A stretch of 64,000 nucleotides of DNA, taken from contig NAOQ01000169.1 in NCBI GenBank assembly GCA_002751075.1, positions 57,188 through 121,187 on the forward strand, written 5' to 3'. This document shows, piece after piece, positions 42,701 through 54,478 of the stretch; position 1 is the stretch's first letter; the number at the start of each line of letters is the position of its first letter. Both the position numbers and the translations under genes were made by a program. Origin of the DNA: Ichthyophonus hoferi (taxonomy: Eukaryota; Opisthokonta; Ichthyosporea; Ichthyophonida; Ichthyophonidae). Below the pieces are notes generated by a model. It was given only the letters and a program-made list of their open reading frames with translations, was not told the DNA's origin and did not search any database.

Positions 42701-45700
42701 TATGCATGTGTTTCATTGTATTTTAAGATGCAGAGTGAGATCAGGTATGGCTTTGTATGTCTAATTATGTAGTAATAGGTATAGGGGTGGGTAGGAGCAG
42801 CCTATAGCCTTTGCTATGTACTGCAGGCCTTGTAACATACCTACCAATATTTATGTGATGATGGCTTTGTCTTGCTGTAGGGTAGGAGGCTATGTATGGA
42901 TGGGCCAGGTGCTATGAAGTTAGCCCTATAGTATTATTACAGACTGGAATGGTAAATCATTGACCACATGTACACACTGGTCATCCTTCTATGGGCTGGT
43001 TGTCATATCTCCCCCGTCCTCTAATATACATCTTTCCCTTTCAGCTGCCTCTTCTTATTGATCCCGAGTACCACGATACTATCCTTGCTAGCCTCACCCT
43101 CCGTCTTGCCACGGTGAGTGTCCATTCTAAGTGTTACATTCCATTAGGCCAATGACTGCCAATCAGAGGAGTATGTGTGAAATGTGTATGATAACTGACT
43201 GGTTATCGGGCAACTCAGAAATGTTATGCTAATATTTCCCTGTCTATCTCGTGTCATAATGTGGTAGATAGGTGAACCCTCAGACCCAACCTGATATTAA
43301 CTAGGGACCGTTTGGTAGCTCATTGGGAGGGTATGTGGTTAGATAGTTGTAGTTGTACTGCTTCAACACTAACATGTGTTATTTTGTGACAATATCTTTA
43401 AGGAATAAAAAGGAAGAAGAGTTGTAGATGTTTGTATGGGAGGGCACCAATAGTAGCTGCATGATAAGAGGGGAGAAAGAGAGGTGAGATAAGATGATTG
43501 GTATGTCCTATCCATCCAACAATAGCAATCAGAATATGTTAGGTGTATGTACCTGCATTACAGCCATTTTCCATTAACCCCTACCTACTATGCTCTGTCT
43601 AACTAGTTCCTATATGTTTTTTTTAGCTTCCTAACGATGCTAAGCGGCGGCTGGTTGAGTTCTGGGGCTTAGGAGGTGGAGTTGGGCTACCCCATCTGGT
43701 TGGTGTCTGCCAGCAGTACATTACTATGAGGTTACTGAATCAACAGGCCTGCGAGCCTGAATATATACCTAATAAGGATACTAATATCATGAACACTGTC
43801 CGAACACTGGCCATTCTTTGTATGTGTGCTTGCATCTATGTCTGCATGGGTGGGGATGAAATGGATGTGGGTGATGGTTGTACTGGTATGGGCTGGTCTT
43901 CTGTTGGTTCTATTATTACTCTTGGTGGATGGAGCTATGGCCATGAGGGAATGACCGGATAATGTAGATATATTGTATATACAGCAGGAAGATGCTGGGC
44001 CTGTCTATAGGTTGTACCTTTACTTAGAGCATGTGATATGGTACAGATGAGGTCAACGAGCGGACCGTCCCCCCGATTATTGCTCCCAAGGAGTTCTACA
44101 ATGATGCCATCAACGAACATATTGATCTACGTACTGACTTCCCCATGTGGACGACAGGCACTGGGTAGACCAATTATCTCCGCTCTCTCGTTTACATTAT
44201 TTGTTTTTATTATTATTATTATTATATATATGCATTGTATAATATACTCAGTTGTATTATTCTTACCACATTCTTCGTGCGCATCATCTCAGCCTATATA
44301 CTTGTTATTATATGTGATACTTTAAAATCATTTCTGGTTTTTCTCACTATTAAATATTCCACTCTCTTCTATATCATGTAATTGTACTGTTTTTTTTTTT
44401 CTGGTATAGATCACAAGTATATCTCTTCCTCTTTCAATCCTATATACTCTTAACTGTGTCATTATATATATATCACAAGGACATGCTATGTTGGGTTGGT
44501 GCCAGCCCTTCCGATGCACCAATAACAGACTGTTCTGATATTTATTGGCACCAATCACTAATTATTCGACTGGGCTGATGTATAGGTCAAGGTGTAGGAT
44601 TGTTGTTGTTGTTCAATACAGTGTCCCTTATATTACACTGTTTCATACCTGACAAGAAGAGCACATGCTACTAGCTATATTGGTGTGGCCAGAACACCTT
44701 GGGCCTACATATTTTCTTGAACAGATAGCCTATTGGTAGCATGTGTAATAGGTAAACCAGTATCCTGCAGGTACATTGCATATTCTAGACCATAGCCCCC
44801 TAACCTTTCTCTCTACAGATTTTCTTTCTGCCAGTACCCATTTATCCTGGACCCAGCCACCAAGAGCGAGGTTCTTAAAGTTGAAAATATTGTTAAGATG
44901 CGCCATGAGATGCAGGTAAGTGGCCCGCATATCTTCTCTTTAAAGAAAGCCCTGTATATACGTACATATACAGCTATGATTAGAGTGGCTCCTGTTCTAG
45001 GTATTATAGTGGTTGTGCGTTTAGCTGAGGGTACCAACCCGCCATATGCCAGCTACTGACATGATTGGCTGTAATGTAGGATGCCTTCTTCCGAGCAATA
45101 TTTGCCGGACCGCAAGACCCTTACCTAATGTTACGGATAAGGAGAGAGCATCTTATTCGAGATGCCCTGACCCAGGTGATTATAATGCTTTGTGTTGGCT
45201 ATAGGATTGCTTTGTTATGAGGGTAGGAATGTCATTTAGAGTGGAGTGGTGGAAGAGAGAGTATGAAGGTGGATTTATCCCGAAACATTGTGACCTTTTA
45301 GAGGATTGTAAGGACACAAATACATCGCATATCTCGTGTTCCGTTTTGGGTTCTCTGCTTTTTAAATGTCTCTACCATTTAAAAATACGTTGTTGAAGGA
45401 CAAGCCCCATATAAGCATGATTATTTTAATATATATATATATATATATTATAGAAATACTACTACATATACTTTAAGGGACTTTTCTAGTCTATGTGTGT
45501 ATTGCAAGGACTGGATCACCGGCAATCAAGCTACCATCCTCTCTGACACTAGTAGTTTATAAAAATTATTAGACACTACATGCATACTATTAATAGTTCT
45601 AACCCTGGCATACCATGCGTAGCTATCAAATAAACTGAAGGTAGATTTGAAGAAACAACTCAAGGTGCAGTTCATTGGTGAGGAGGGGGTGGACGAGGGG

Positions 45701-48700
45701 GGTGTGCAAAAGGAATTCTTCCAATTGGTGGTCAGGGAGATATTTGATCCCAAGTATGGTAGGTGCTGTGTACTGTCATGCTCTTACCTACCCTTTTGGC
45801 CTCTCGATTTTCTTTCATACTGAGGGGAGGCGTAAGTTATATATCATTGGTAGTCATGAGAGTTCCCTTGATGCACCTTGGACCGTCTCTATAGAATATC
45901 TATAGTATATAACATTTCGCCCATCCACCCGTGTCCTGTCATCACTCATGGAGGCCGTGTACATGTGCACGATCAGACACTAAAATACGGTATATTCTCT
46001 AAACAAATTTACTGCCAATAGCCTATACCCTTCCTAGAAGGTCTTAGATGTAGATCACATGGACGATCCTTATAGTATAGTGTATTATATAGTAGCTGTA
46101 GATTGCATGTTATATGAGACTTAATTATTTCCGTTGTCATACATTTTGTGCAATAGGCAAATGATATATGGTATATATCATATATGGACAGGCATTATCA
46201 AATAAGCTTTGTTTCTTACCCATGACGTGTGAAGGGGGGCTGGTTATAAATATGGTGATGCCTGCTTAGGGCCTAGACAGTGGAAGGATAGCCTTATATG
46301 GTAAAAGGCACTGTGCTATCTATCTTATAATGTCATACTATTCCCTCATGTTTATGGTGATACATGCAGATGCATAGATACAGTGGTCAACTAATCTCAT
46401 ATATTCCCTAAAGGCCGGATTAGGAGTGGTGTCTGTTTCCAATTAGCCAGCCTCTAAGAGAGGGTGCCATATCTTTTTAACATTATAATTTATAACATGC
46501 GTTATTGACACTCAAGCCCTGGTGTGTGGATGGGGCAGGTATGTTCCTGTATGATGAGGACACCAGACTGTTCTGGATCAATCCTGACTCGGGACATCTT
46601 GGCAATGAGGCGGAGGTATGTAGCATGATATAGAGGTATGTAGAATGATATAGAGGCATGTAGAGTGATATAGAGGTATGTAGAATGATATAGAGATATA
46701 TAGAATGAAATAGAGGTATGTAGAATGATATAGAGGTATGTAGCATGGTATAGAGGTATGTAGCCTGGTATAGAGGTATGTAGAATGATATAGAGGCATG
46801 TAGCATGGTNNNNNNNNNNNNNNNNNNNNNNNNNNNNNNNNNNNNNNNNNNNNNNNNNNNNNNNNNNNNNNNNNNNNNNNNNNNNNNNNNNNNNNNNNNN
46901 NNNNNNNNNNNNNNNNNNNNNNNNNNNNNNNNNNNNNNNNNNNNNNNNNNNNNNNNNNNNNNNNNNNNNNNNNNNNNNNNNNNNNNNNNNNNNNNNNNNN
47001 NNNNNNNNNNNNNNNNNNNNNNNNNNNNNNNNNNNNNNNNNNNNNNNNNNNNNNNNNNNNNNNNNNNNNNNNNNNNNNNNNNNNNNNNNNNNNNNNNNNN
47101 NNNNNNNNNNNNNNNNNNNNNNNNNNNNNNNNNNNNNNNNNNNNNNNNNNNNNNNNNNNNNNNNNNNNNNNNNNNNNNNNNNNNNNNNNNNNNNNNNNNN
47201 NNNNNNNNNNNNNNNNNNNNNNNNNNNNNNNNNNNNNNNNNNNNNNNNNNNNNNNNNNNNNNNNNNNNNNNNNNNNNNNNNNNNNNNNNNNNNNNNNNNN
47301 NNNNNNNNNNNNNNNNNNNNNNGTATGTAGAATGATATATAGGTATGAAGAATGATATAGAGGTATGTAGCATTATATAGATGTTTGTAGCATAATACAG
47401 AGATATGTAGAATTATATAGAGTTATGTAGAATTAATTATATAGAGGTATGTAGCATGATATAGAGGTATGTAGAATTATATAGAGGTATGCAATCTGCG
47501 CCTCTACTCCTTCCCTAGACATTATATATTGCATAGCGTATATAAACATATATGCTTGATATAAACACAAATATACGTAGGATGACTATTACCATTATTC
47601 CTACCTATTGCGTATAGTGTTATGCCTGTCTTCCAGGATCCCACCAATATGTGCTCCTCCGCCCTCTTTTGGCATAAGCTGTTAGATTGACACGCGCATA
47701 CATACATACAGTTTGAGCTGATTGGACAGATCTTAGGATTGGCAATCTACAACAGCGTGATTCTAGATGTACATTTCCCCATGGTTGTCTACCGGAAACT
47801 CATGGATAAGCCTGTAAATCTGACTGATCTTTTGGAGTCACATCCGGTACCATACCATCCTATTCCTTCAGCACACCCTCTTTCTCTCCTCTCTTCTTAC
47901 CTTTCCCCGCCTTAGTCTATACCTCTTCCATGGCTTGCTGTTAGTGGTTGTCCCGCCTACACTCCTTAAATCACCTATCCTTCTACCTATCCTGGCCATC
48001 CTATGGTACCCCAGGGCGGTCTCCCCATCAGTTAAACTGTGTGTTGGTCGGACTAGCCACAGATCTGTTTAGCATGTACTGTTTGCACTGAACATTTGCC
48101 CTCCCTTTCTTTCTCCTTGCCTCCCTGCCGATTGTATACGGTAGTTTGATTGACTGTGGCTTTTGTTTTGCAGCAACTAGGCAAAGGCCTGCAACAACTC
48201 TTGGATTTTGAGGGTGATGTGGAGGAGACTTACCAGCGCAGCTTCCAGGTTTGTTACGTTATTGGTTTACTGTCACGTGCTTTCTTTTACTTTGGGGTCT
48301 GCAGTTACACTAATTAGCAACAATGATAATATATGATGCATGCCTTCAATGCATGTAGATTGCCCAGCCTAGATCGGCATTGAGGGGTAGTGATTACTGA
48401 CCATCAAGCATGGAGGCACTTGATTACTAAAATTAGTCCCTATCGAATCTCTAGTTGGTATTTATCTCATTGTGCCGTTATCTAAATAGATGGATGGTTA
48501 ATGATTTAGAGTTGTACATTTCATAAAGCATGGCTATGATTATAGCGTCACAGTCCAGTGATGCCATACCTGGCTAAGACGTGATATACTTCTAGACATG
48601 GGAGGGAGTATAGCTAGACTGGGTCAGGGGTGCAATGGCTTTAAATATAGTATGCGGACTGTAAATAGCGCGAGACAGGAGACAGGGGAAAGATATAGAG

Positions 48701-51034
48701 AACACATATTGCTTGGGCTGGCTCTGAGGCAATATATGTCCTCATGCCTTGTACACCTTCCTAAGGGCAGGTATAGTTGTACGGATCATTAGTGCTACAC
48801 TGTTTCTTTCAATAGATCCCGAGACTGTAAAGGAGTGTTCTTAGTGTAGAGTCCCTTGTACTAGCAATATCTGGGGATAGTAGTTGGATTGATCGGGTAG
48901 GGTGGAGGTAATAAGTGAGGTCTGACAAGAGGGCCGGTAGGTGGAGGTGGACTCGTTCGAGGTCAAGTCCATTGTAGATCTGAAGCCAAATGGCTCTAAT
49001 ATTATGCTGAACGAAAGCAACCGCTGTGGTAAGCTCTCTCTCTTTTATTGCCTCTCTCGCTATATCTTTTTCTTGCCCTTTTTGTGAGTATACATGCGCC
49101 CCGCGTCCTTTATTCTACTCGCCTACAGTGATAGATTGTTGATACGTTTTTATATTCGGAGTAAGTGGCTGTCTTGCCTAGCCCTTATGGCTTCTGAATG
49201 AGATCAAGGCAATAGAAAAGGTCATGACCCAACACACCTTCATCTTCTCCTTCCATGTACATACATTTGCCTTATATATACTCCCAGAGTACGTGGAGCT
49301 GTATGTTGATTGGGTACTCAATAAGAGTGTGGAGGAGCAGTTCAAGGCCTTCAAGAGAGGATTTGACAATGTGGCTTCCAGCAATGCCTTGAAGGTATAA
49401 CAGTCCTTACCCCCCACCCTGCGTCCTTTCTCTCTTTAAGGTGGCCATCTTTCTTCTCCTTGCCCATTATAATCCAAGCGTTTCTGTGTCTCCAATGCCT
49501 AATACGCCTATCCGTTGATCATGTCCTGTACCTTGTACTCATGGCATTCTCCTCATGTCTAGTTATTTCGCCCGGAGGAGGTAGAGCTATTAGTGTGTGG
49601 CAGCCCAGAGTTGGATTTTTACGCGCTGGAGCAGAGCACAGTGTATGATGGGGGCTACACCAAGGATACCCCAGTGATTCGGTAGGGTATCTCTTCTACC
49701 TTCGTACTTATATTCCTCTTTGACTCTTATTTATATGTAGGTGTGGGTATGGCTTGGGGCTTTGCATCTATGTCCAAAAAAAAACAACCCGTGTTATCCT
49801 TATAATGAATGAATAAATGATTCTTATAATGCATCTCAGCTTGTTATGTGAGACCGTGCTATGTTATCATTGGGGATGCTTCCTGCATGCAATCTCACGG
49901 CATGGTTAAGACAGTGCCTTGTACGGCCTAACCTCCTCTCCCTTCCTTTCTACTCCTAACTGTTATGGGGGTTGGCTAGATATTTCTGGACAGTCGTTCA
50001 CGACTTCACTGAGAAGCAGAAGAAGAGCCTACTTTTCTTTGCCACAGGCAGGTTAGTGACAGTATGCGTACTACTACCTTAGCACTAGAAATAGGGTTAC
50101 AAGGCCACCTCTCATATATTCTAAGTTATATGTATAGGCTATAGGTCAACTATGATAAGGAGATTGTCATATAATGTGTGCATTACCTCCTTTTACCCAC
50201 TTGGGTTTTTCTCGACCTTTCCTTTGATGCGTACATTAGCCGCATGCTCCTACACCAGAAGAGGGTATCATTTCTATGTACGGATATATATAGAAGAATT
50301 TGCCGTGTAAATTATAGATGTGCTCTTATAAAACCGGTACTGCCTTTTATTCATATATATACGCCTTTTATGGCAAGTGTAAGATGCCTACGGAATAAAA
50401 TATTGTCAAGAGGCCATCAGTTGGCCAGCAACCCTTCATACATGCTCAATAATATATATAGCTGATAATGAGACGTTCCTAATCAATCTTATTCCATGGA
50501 TTTGTAGTGATAGGATTCCTATTGGAGGATTGGCAAGGCTCAACTTTATCATTGCTAAGAATGGCCCTGACTCAGACAGGTTGGTAGTGTGTACGCAATC
50601 ACATGTTTGCATTCAATTCCCTGCCTGTGGCTATTGCTTAGTTATGGACATACCATGTTTATCATGTATGAGTGTGCTTACACATGTTGTCTATTTTTCG
50701 CGGAGAGGGGAGGCATGAATGTGCACGTGCATGTGGCGATGGACAGGTAGGTGCGGTATGATGGCTGCCATTGGAGGTGATTGGATGTTGGTAATGGAGC
50801 AGAGGAGGGTGAGACGAAATAAAGGTAGCTTATAGTCTATATTTGGTACAATACCTGCTATTTGGGATTGTCAATGGCAATTGCATATGCTGACCAAGCT
50901 CTTTTTCAAGCAGACTGCCCACCGCACATACATGCTTCAATGTGTTGTTGCTATGTGATTACTGCAGTCAGGACAAGCTGCGAGAACGCCTTGTCACGGC
51001 TATCCAGAATGCTGAGGGCTTCGGCATGATCTAG
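39760..51034 (+). CDS. UBE3A: HECT-type E3 ubiquitin ligase UBE3A with AZUL zinc finger
   Basis: Twenty-four exons give 749 aa in one frame: 39760-39791, 40115-40185, 40476-40547, 40868-40998, 41250-41342, 41416-41499, 41815-41884, 42295-42371, 42559-42603, 43045-43113, 43627-43819, 44047-44164, 44819-44915, 45080-45175, 45623-45758, 46539-46615, 47712-47846, 48174-48248, 48941-49028, 49288-49394, 49563-49681, 49980-50051, 50508-50579 and 50914-51034. The N-terminal AZUL finger ([22 protein letters not shown]) has ligands Cys20, Cys25, Cys30 and Cys57; in human it docks the ligase on the proteasome subunit Rpn10. The central region matches UBE3A at [13 protein letters not shown] and [13 protein letters not shown]. 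The HECT domain starts with [11 protein letters not shown] and contains [54 protein letters not shown] and [11 protein letters not shown]. The thioester cysteine is Cys717 in HTCFNVLLL; the C-terminus EGFGMI matches human KGFGML. Human UBE3A is about 850-875 aa. Least certain is exon 41250-41342 (31 codons), whose donor GTAAAT is weak and whose peptide matches nothing; skipping it also keeps frame. Confidence 0.95.
40115..40547 (+). other. UBE3A: AZUL zinc-finger exons of UBE3A
   Basis: Exons 40115-40185 and 40476-40547 encode the AZUL domain: C-x4-C-x4-C spacing (GCGNPSC, QYCAS), then an alanine-rich helix [19 protein letters not shown] and the fourth ligand in YFC. This spacing and order equal those of human UBE3A (GCGNEAC, EFCAS, NNAAAIKALEL, KLC). 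The domain is diagnostic for UBE3A among HECT ligases. Confidence 0.93.
45430..45449. repeat. TA repeat in a UBE3A intron
   Basis: About nine to ten TA units in the intron between exons ending 45175 and starting 45623. Confidence 0.9.
46613..47492 (+). repeat. 20-bp minisatellite built on a 5' splice site (UBE3A intron)
   Basis: The unit gaggtatgtagaatgatata (20 bp) repeats head-to-tail from the exon/intron boundary (exon ends GAG at 46615, intron opens GTATGT) to about 47492. A 513-base gap lies in the middle. Nine or ten units are readable left of the gap and about eight right of it. Variants include gtagcatggta, gcatgtag and an extra aattatat insert. Most units keep GAG/GTATGT, a full consensus donor. 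The first unit is the genuine donor, so the array looks like an expansion of the boundary itself. The 20-bp period is not a multiple of three, and each unit contains in-frame stops, so using a later donor would disrupt the HECT frame. Confidence 0.95.
46810..47322. other. Assembly gap (513 N) inside the minisatellite
   Basis: A run of N flanked on both sides by the same 20-bp tandem repeat. The gap most likely reflects unresolved repeat length. Confidence 0.99.
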
Positions 51035-54000
51035 TCTTCACTTTTCACCGCCCATCTTTTGTATGATCAATTATGGTTTGATTTGACCCCTAGATACTGC
51101 ACTGTAAATACCCATGATGTATGTTACTAACATAGACCAATCGAAACCTATCCAATTGTACCTTCCATAAATGCCTTTAGTCAAAGGATGATAGACGAGC
51201 TACATTGTTAGCTTTGGTTACCTAGTCAATAATATCAAAATATTACATAATATAACAACCAGTCGTGTATGCTACTAATATATAATACATAATTTATAGT
51301 TGCATATGTTTATATTAAACCTTGCTTGAAATAATTATAAGATAATGCGTAATAGATGACTTCCTTTTACCCTTAAACAACCAAATAAATATTATATGCC
51401 TTTGTGCATAAGGCAATGAATGTTGTATTTATGAGCACATATGTGCCCCAAATATCTCCTCTATGCTAGATTGAAAATCTTTTGGTCTGACAACATGAGG
51501 ATTTTAATAACTTTGACAATGCAACCGGAATCTCTTTTTAAAATAGACCTTGCACTTTTTAACGAAAGATTTGATTGAGATATTATCAACAGATCTTCAA
51601 GCTTGACAATGTAATCTGGAGTGGCCTGGTAATGTTGGCATAAACCAAAGGAAAAGGCGCTTGGAGACACTTAAAGGGTTGTAGTATAGGCTAAGCTACA
51701 TCATCTGTTAAGATATCTTGGTCACTGCCTATTGCTTCCCGCAGGACTTTAATAGTTGGATATACAAGTACATTGATTTAATTATTCTTACACACGATAC
51801 AGAATGTTTTATTTAAGTGGTCACACTAGTTCAATCGACCATCCCATATTGGAAAATACTGCCTATTTCTTGGTAGATATTGCACTGTATGCTGCTTCAT
51901 TTCGAGAAAAACTTAATATTAACGATAATATATATAGTAGTTAGTTTCACCAAAATGTAGAATATGCATGTGTCTAAACTTATTGTTTGTATTGATATAG
52001 CTCAGTTGAAAATCTCATCCATATTTAAGCTTAATGTTACTGTAAGACATTTATACTATTGTGCAGATTATATTTAAATATACCCATGTGTTCTGATATA
52101 TTAAAAGGTCCATATACAGGCATGTTTATGTCGAACCCAGTCGGCCGAATGTTACAGATTAAAACCAGTCATGTTGACCTATTGCACCAATGCTTTCATA
52201 TAAGCAAACTGCGAACTTCCTATACTATTATCACCTTTATTAAAATGGAAGTATTTCATTTGGAATAAAAAATCTCACCCGCAGGATGCCTGCTCATGTT
52301 TTTGAAAGGGTTTAAACTGGCGAGTGCATAAATATCTTTAAGAAAATATATCTATTAACGAAAGAATGAAGTTGTGTTGTGTTAAGTGTGTCTCTTTATC
52401 TCTTTATTAATAAATTAACAAAGGTACAACTAGAGGAACCTGGATTTAAAGGCAGTCGTATGACAGCAATTATGTTCGGTTACATCACATCACGTTCAAA
52501 GCTGTGCAACACAGTTCAGATCAACAAAAGGAACAAGACAGTAGCCAATGCAATGTTAATACTGTGGTCACTCGGATTTTGGCATGACGAGCCGCGAAAG
52601 CCTACTGTACTAAGAGGGAATGGAAAAAGTAGTATTTCATAGTCCATGTCCTTGACTAGACTAGTATAACTGGCTGTTCGTTTTATTATATATATTCATT
52701 GACTGGATTTGCACAGTTTTAACTGCCACCCATGCGTCATAGAGTGGAAACCTTAAAGCTTATGTTTTCCCTTGCTATAGGCACTTGCGTTATCGTACTG
52801 GCATCGTGTCAAAGTCGGTCTGATATGTGCCACTGATACTTCAAAGTACAGTTCCATTTACTAGACACAGATCCATTCAATAGAAACAGTAGGTTCCTAT
52901 GAGTGGCATCTTTCAAATGCAGATAATTGAAATTTTGGGGTAGGGGGGGTATTGTTTTTAATGTTTGGGGCGGGTAGTATATGCTCTCTATAGTTGTCTT
53001 TGTCAATATCAAGTAAATAGTGCCTAATCAGATAGGGTATACTGTACCAACCCAACCCAATCTGGTTTTAGACCAGACCAAAACCTAAAGTTGTTTGCTT
53101 AATGCAAGTTATTGTGATGCCAAAAAGAATGCATGGCCAATTACACCAGAACTAGTTATACATAATACTTTTACAACTAGGCCTTTGCCAATTAATTGAA
53201 ATAGGATCATTTAGCATATAAAGCAAATAATGGTTATACAAATAGTATCCCGTTCATTAAAAATCTTTTGCCTATACGACAATCACTCCTTTCCTATCTA
53301 CACCTATCTTCTATTTATATATTCTCAAGATGGTACCTCGTTTCAACTTGGGGGATCTGGATGGAATATGTAAATATTTAAGGGAATTCTTATGATTCCA
53401 GTTCATCTCCTTACTCCCTAGCCCTGTCATTGCCTGGGACACCAAAATATAGTGCTGATAAGAAACAATTAGGTATTTTTATGCTTTATCGGATAATTAC
53501 TTAGTCTAACCTATGGTTCTCCTTATAAAAGGTAGCACTTTGGGTAGCCCGGTGAGAGAATTATATCTGGGACAGCCTATCATATAGTAGGGATGCTCCA
53601 CAATACTAAAAGGTTCCCTGTGTCTAATCGAGGTGAGAAGCTGTGGCAGTTCCGGTTAGTCTGCCATCTTTGCCACTTACTTAAAGCACCACTTCTGCAG
53701 ACTTCACAAATACTTTAAAATGTTGGCTGTATTTTAATTATAATTGCTTGTGGCAACGTGAAACAGGTAAGGTAGATATCTGTATTGCTTGATCCTTTGT
53801 ATGTGGTAAGTCATGCCCTATTACCTAACACTTCCCCTATTCACATATCCACCTTCTTTTTATTTTATACACCAGAGGCACATATGCTGAGACGTCATGG
53901 TCCTTCTCCTATATGTATATATGTAGCCTGCTTGTCTTTATTTACACTGAATCAGGTTGATGTAGTACCGGTCTGAATCTATTACCACTAGATAAAAATT

Positions 54001-54478
54001 CAATCCATTGGGGCCTATAATTAAGGGTTCAACTCCAGGGATGATATGAATTGGGTAATCATAAACATGGCAAGACATAGGCAAAAGAATATAATCCCAT
54101 AGATGCCGGTCGTCACGGAGACTATTTGAGAAGCAGAACCAGTCTGAAAATAAACGAGGGTAGGCACAATTATATACTATACCCTAATAATTGGCCTAAA
54201 TATATGGGACAATGCAAACCTATTCTCCCGATTCATGTAGATAGTTATGAATCCCCCGTGACGCTCACTAGTCCTAAAGACTGTTCAGACATTTACATTG
54301 TCCATTATAGGAGTTGCATGCCCGCAGGGTATGCAATATTGTGTATTTATTCCACATAAGCATATTTTTATGTTTATATTCACATGAATATATATATGTG
54401 CATGTTTTTAAAATAGAAAATGGGTAGGAAATAGAGCGTGTAACGTACAATTTTTCCAACCATATGTCACCTTGGATT
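51035..54478. other. Intergenic stretch between convergent UBE3A and PSTK
   Basis: No exon with family similarity is seen; the ORFs at 52059-52268, 52379-52642, 53785-53976 and 54126-54359 look like chance. It contains the 3' UTRs of both flanking genes. A G-run (about 52937-52949) is the only other compositional feature noted. Confidence 0.5.
54346..54351 (-). terminator. Candidate polyadenylation signal of PSTK
   Basis: TTTATT on the plus strand reads AATAAA on the minus strand, about 130 bases beyond the PSTK stop codon. Other AT-rich hexamers occur nearby. Confidence 0.45.

Noticed and set aside
46483-47373. Long minus-strand ORF with repeated '[20 protein letters not shown]' type peptide
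   Set aside because: It is the translation of the 20-bp minisatellite plus N within a UBE3A intron, antisense to the gene. Repeat-driven openness, not a gene.
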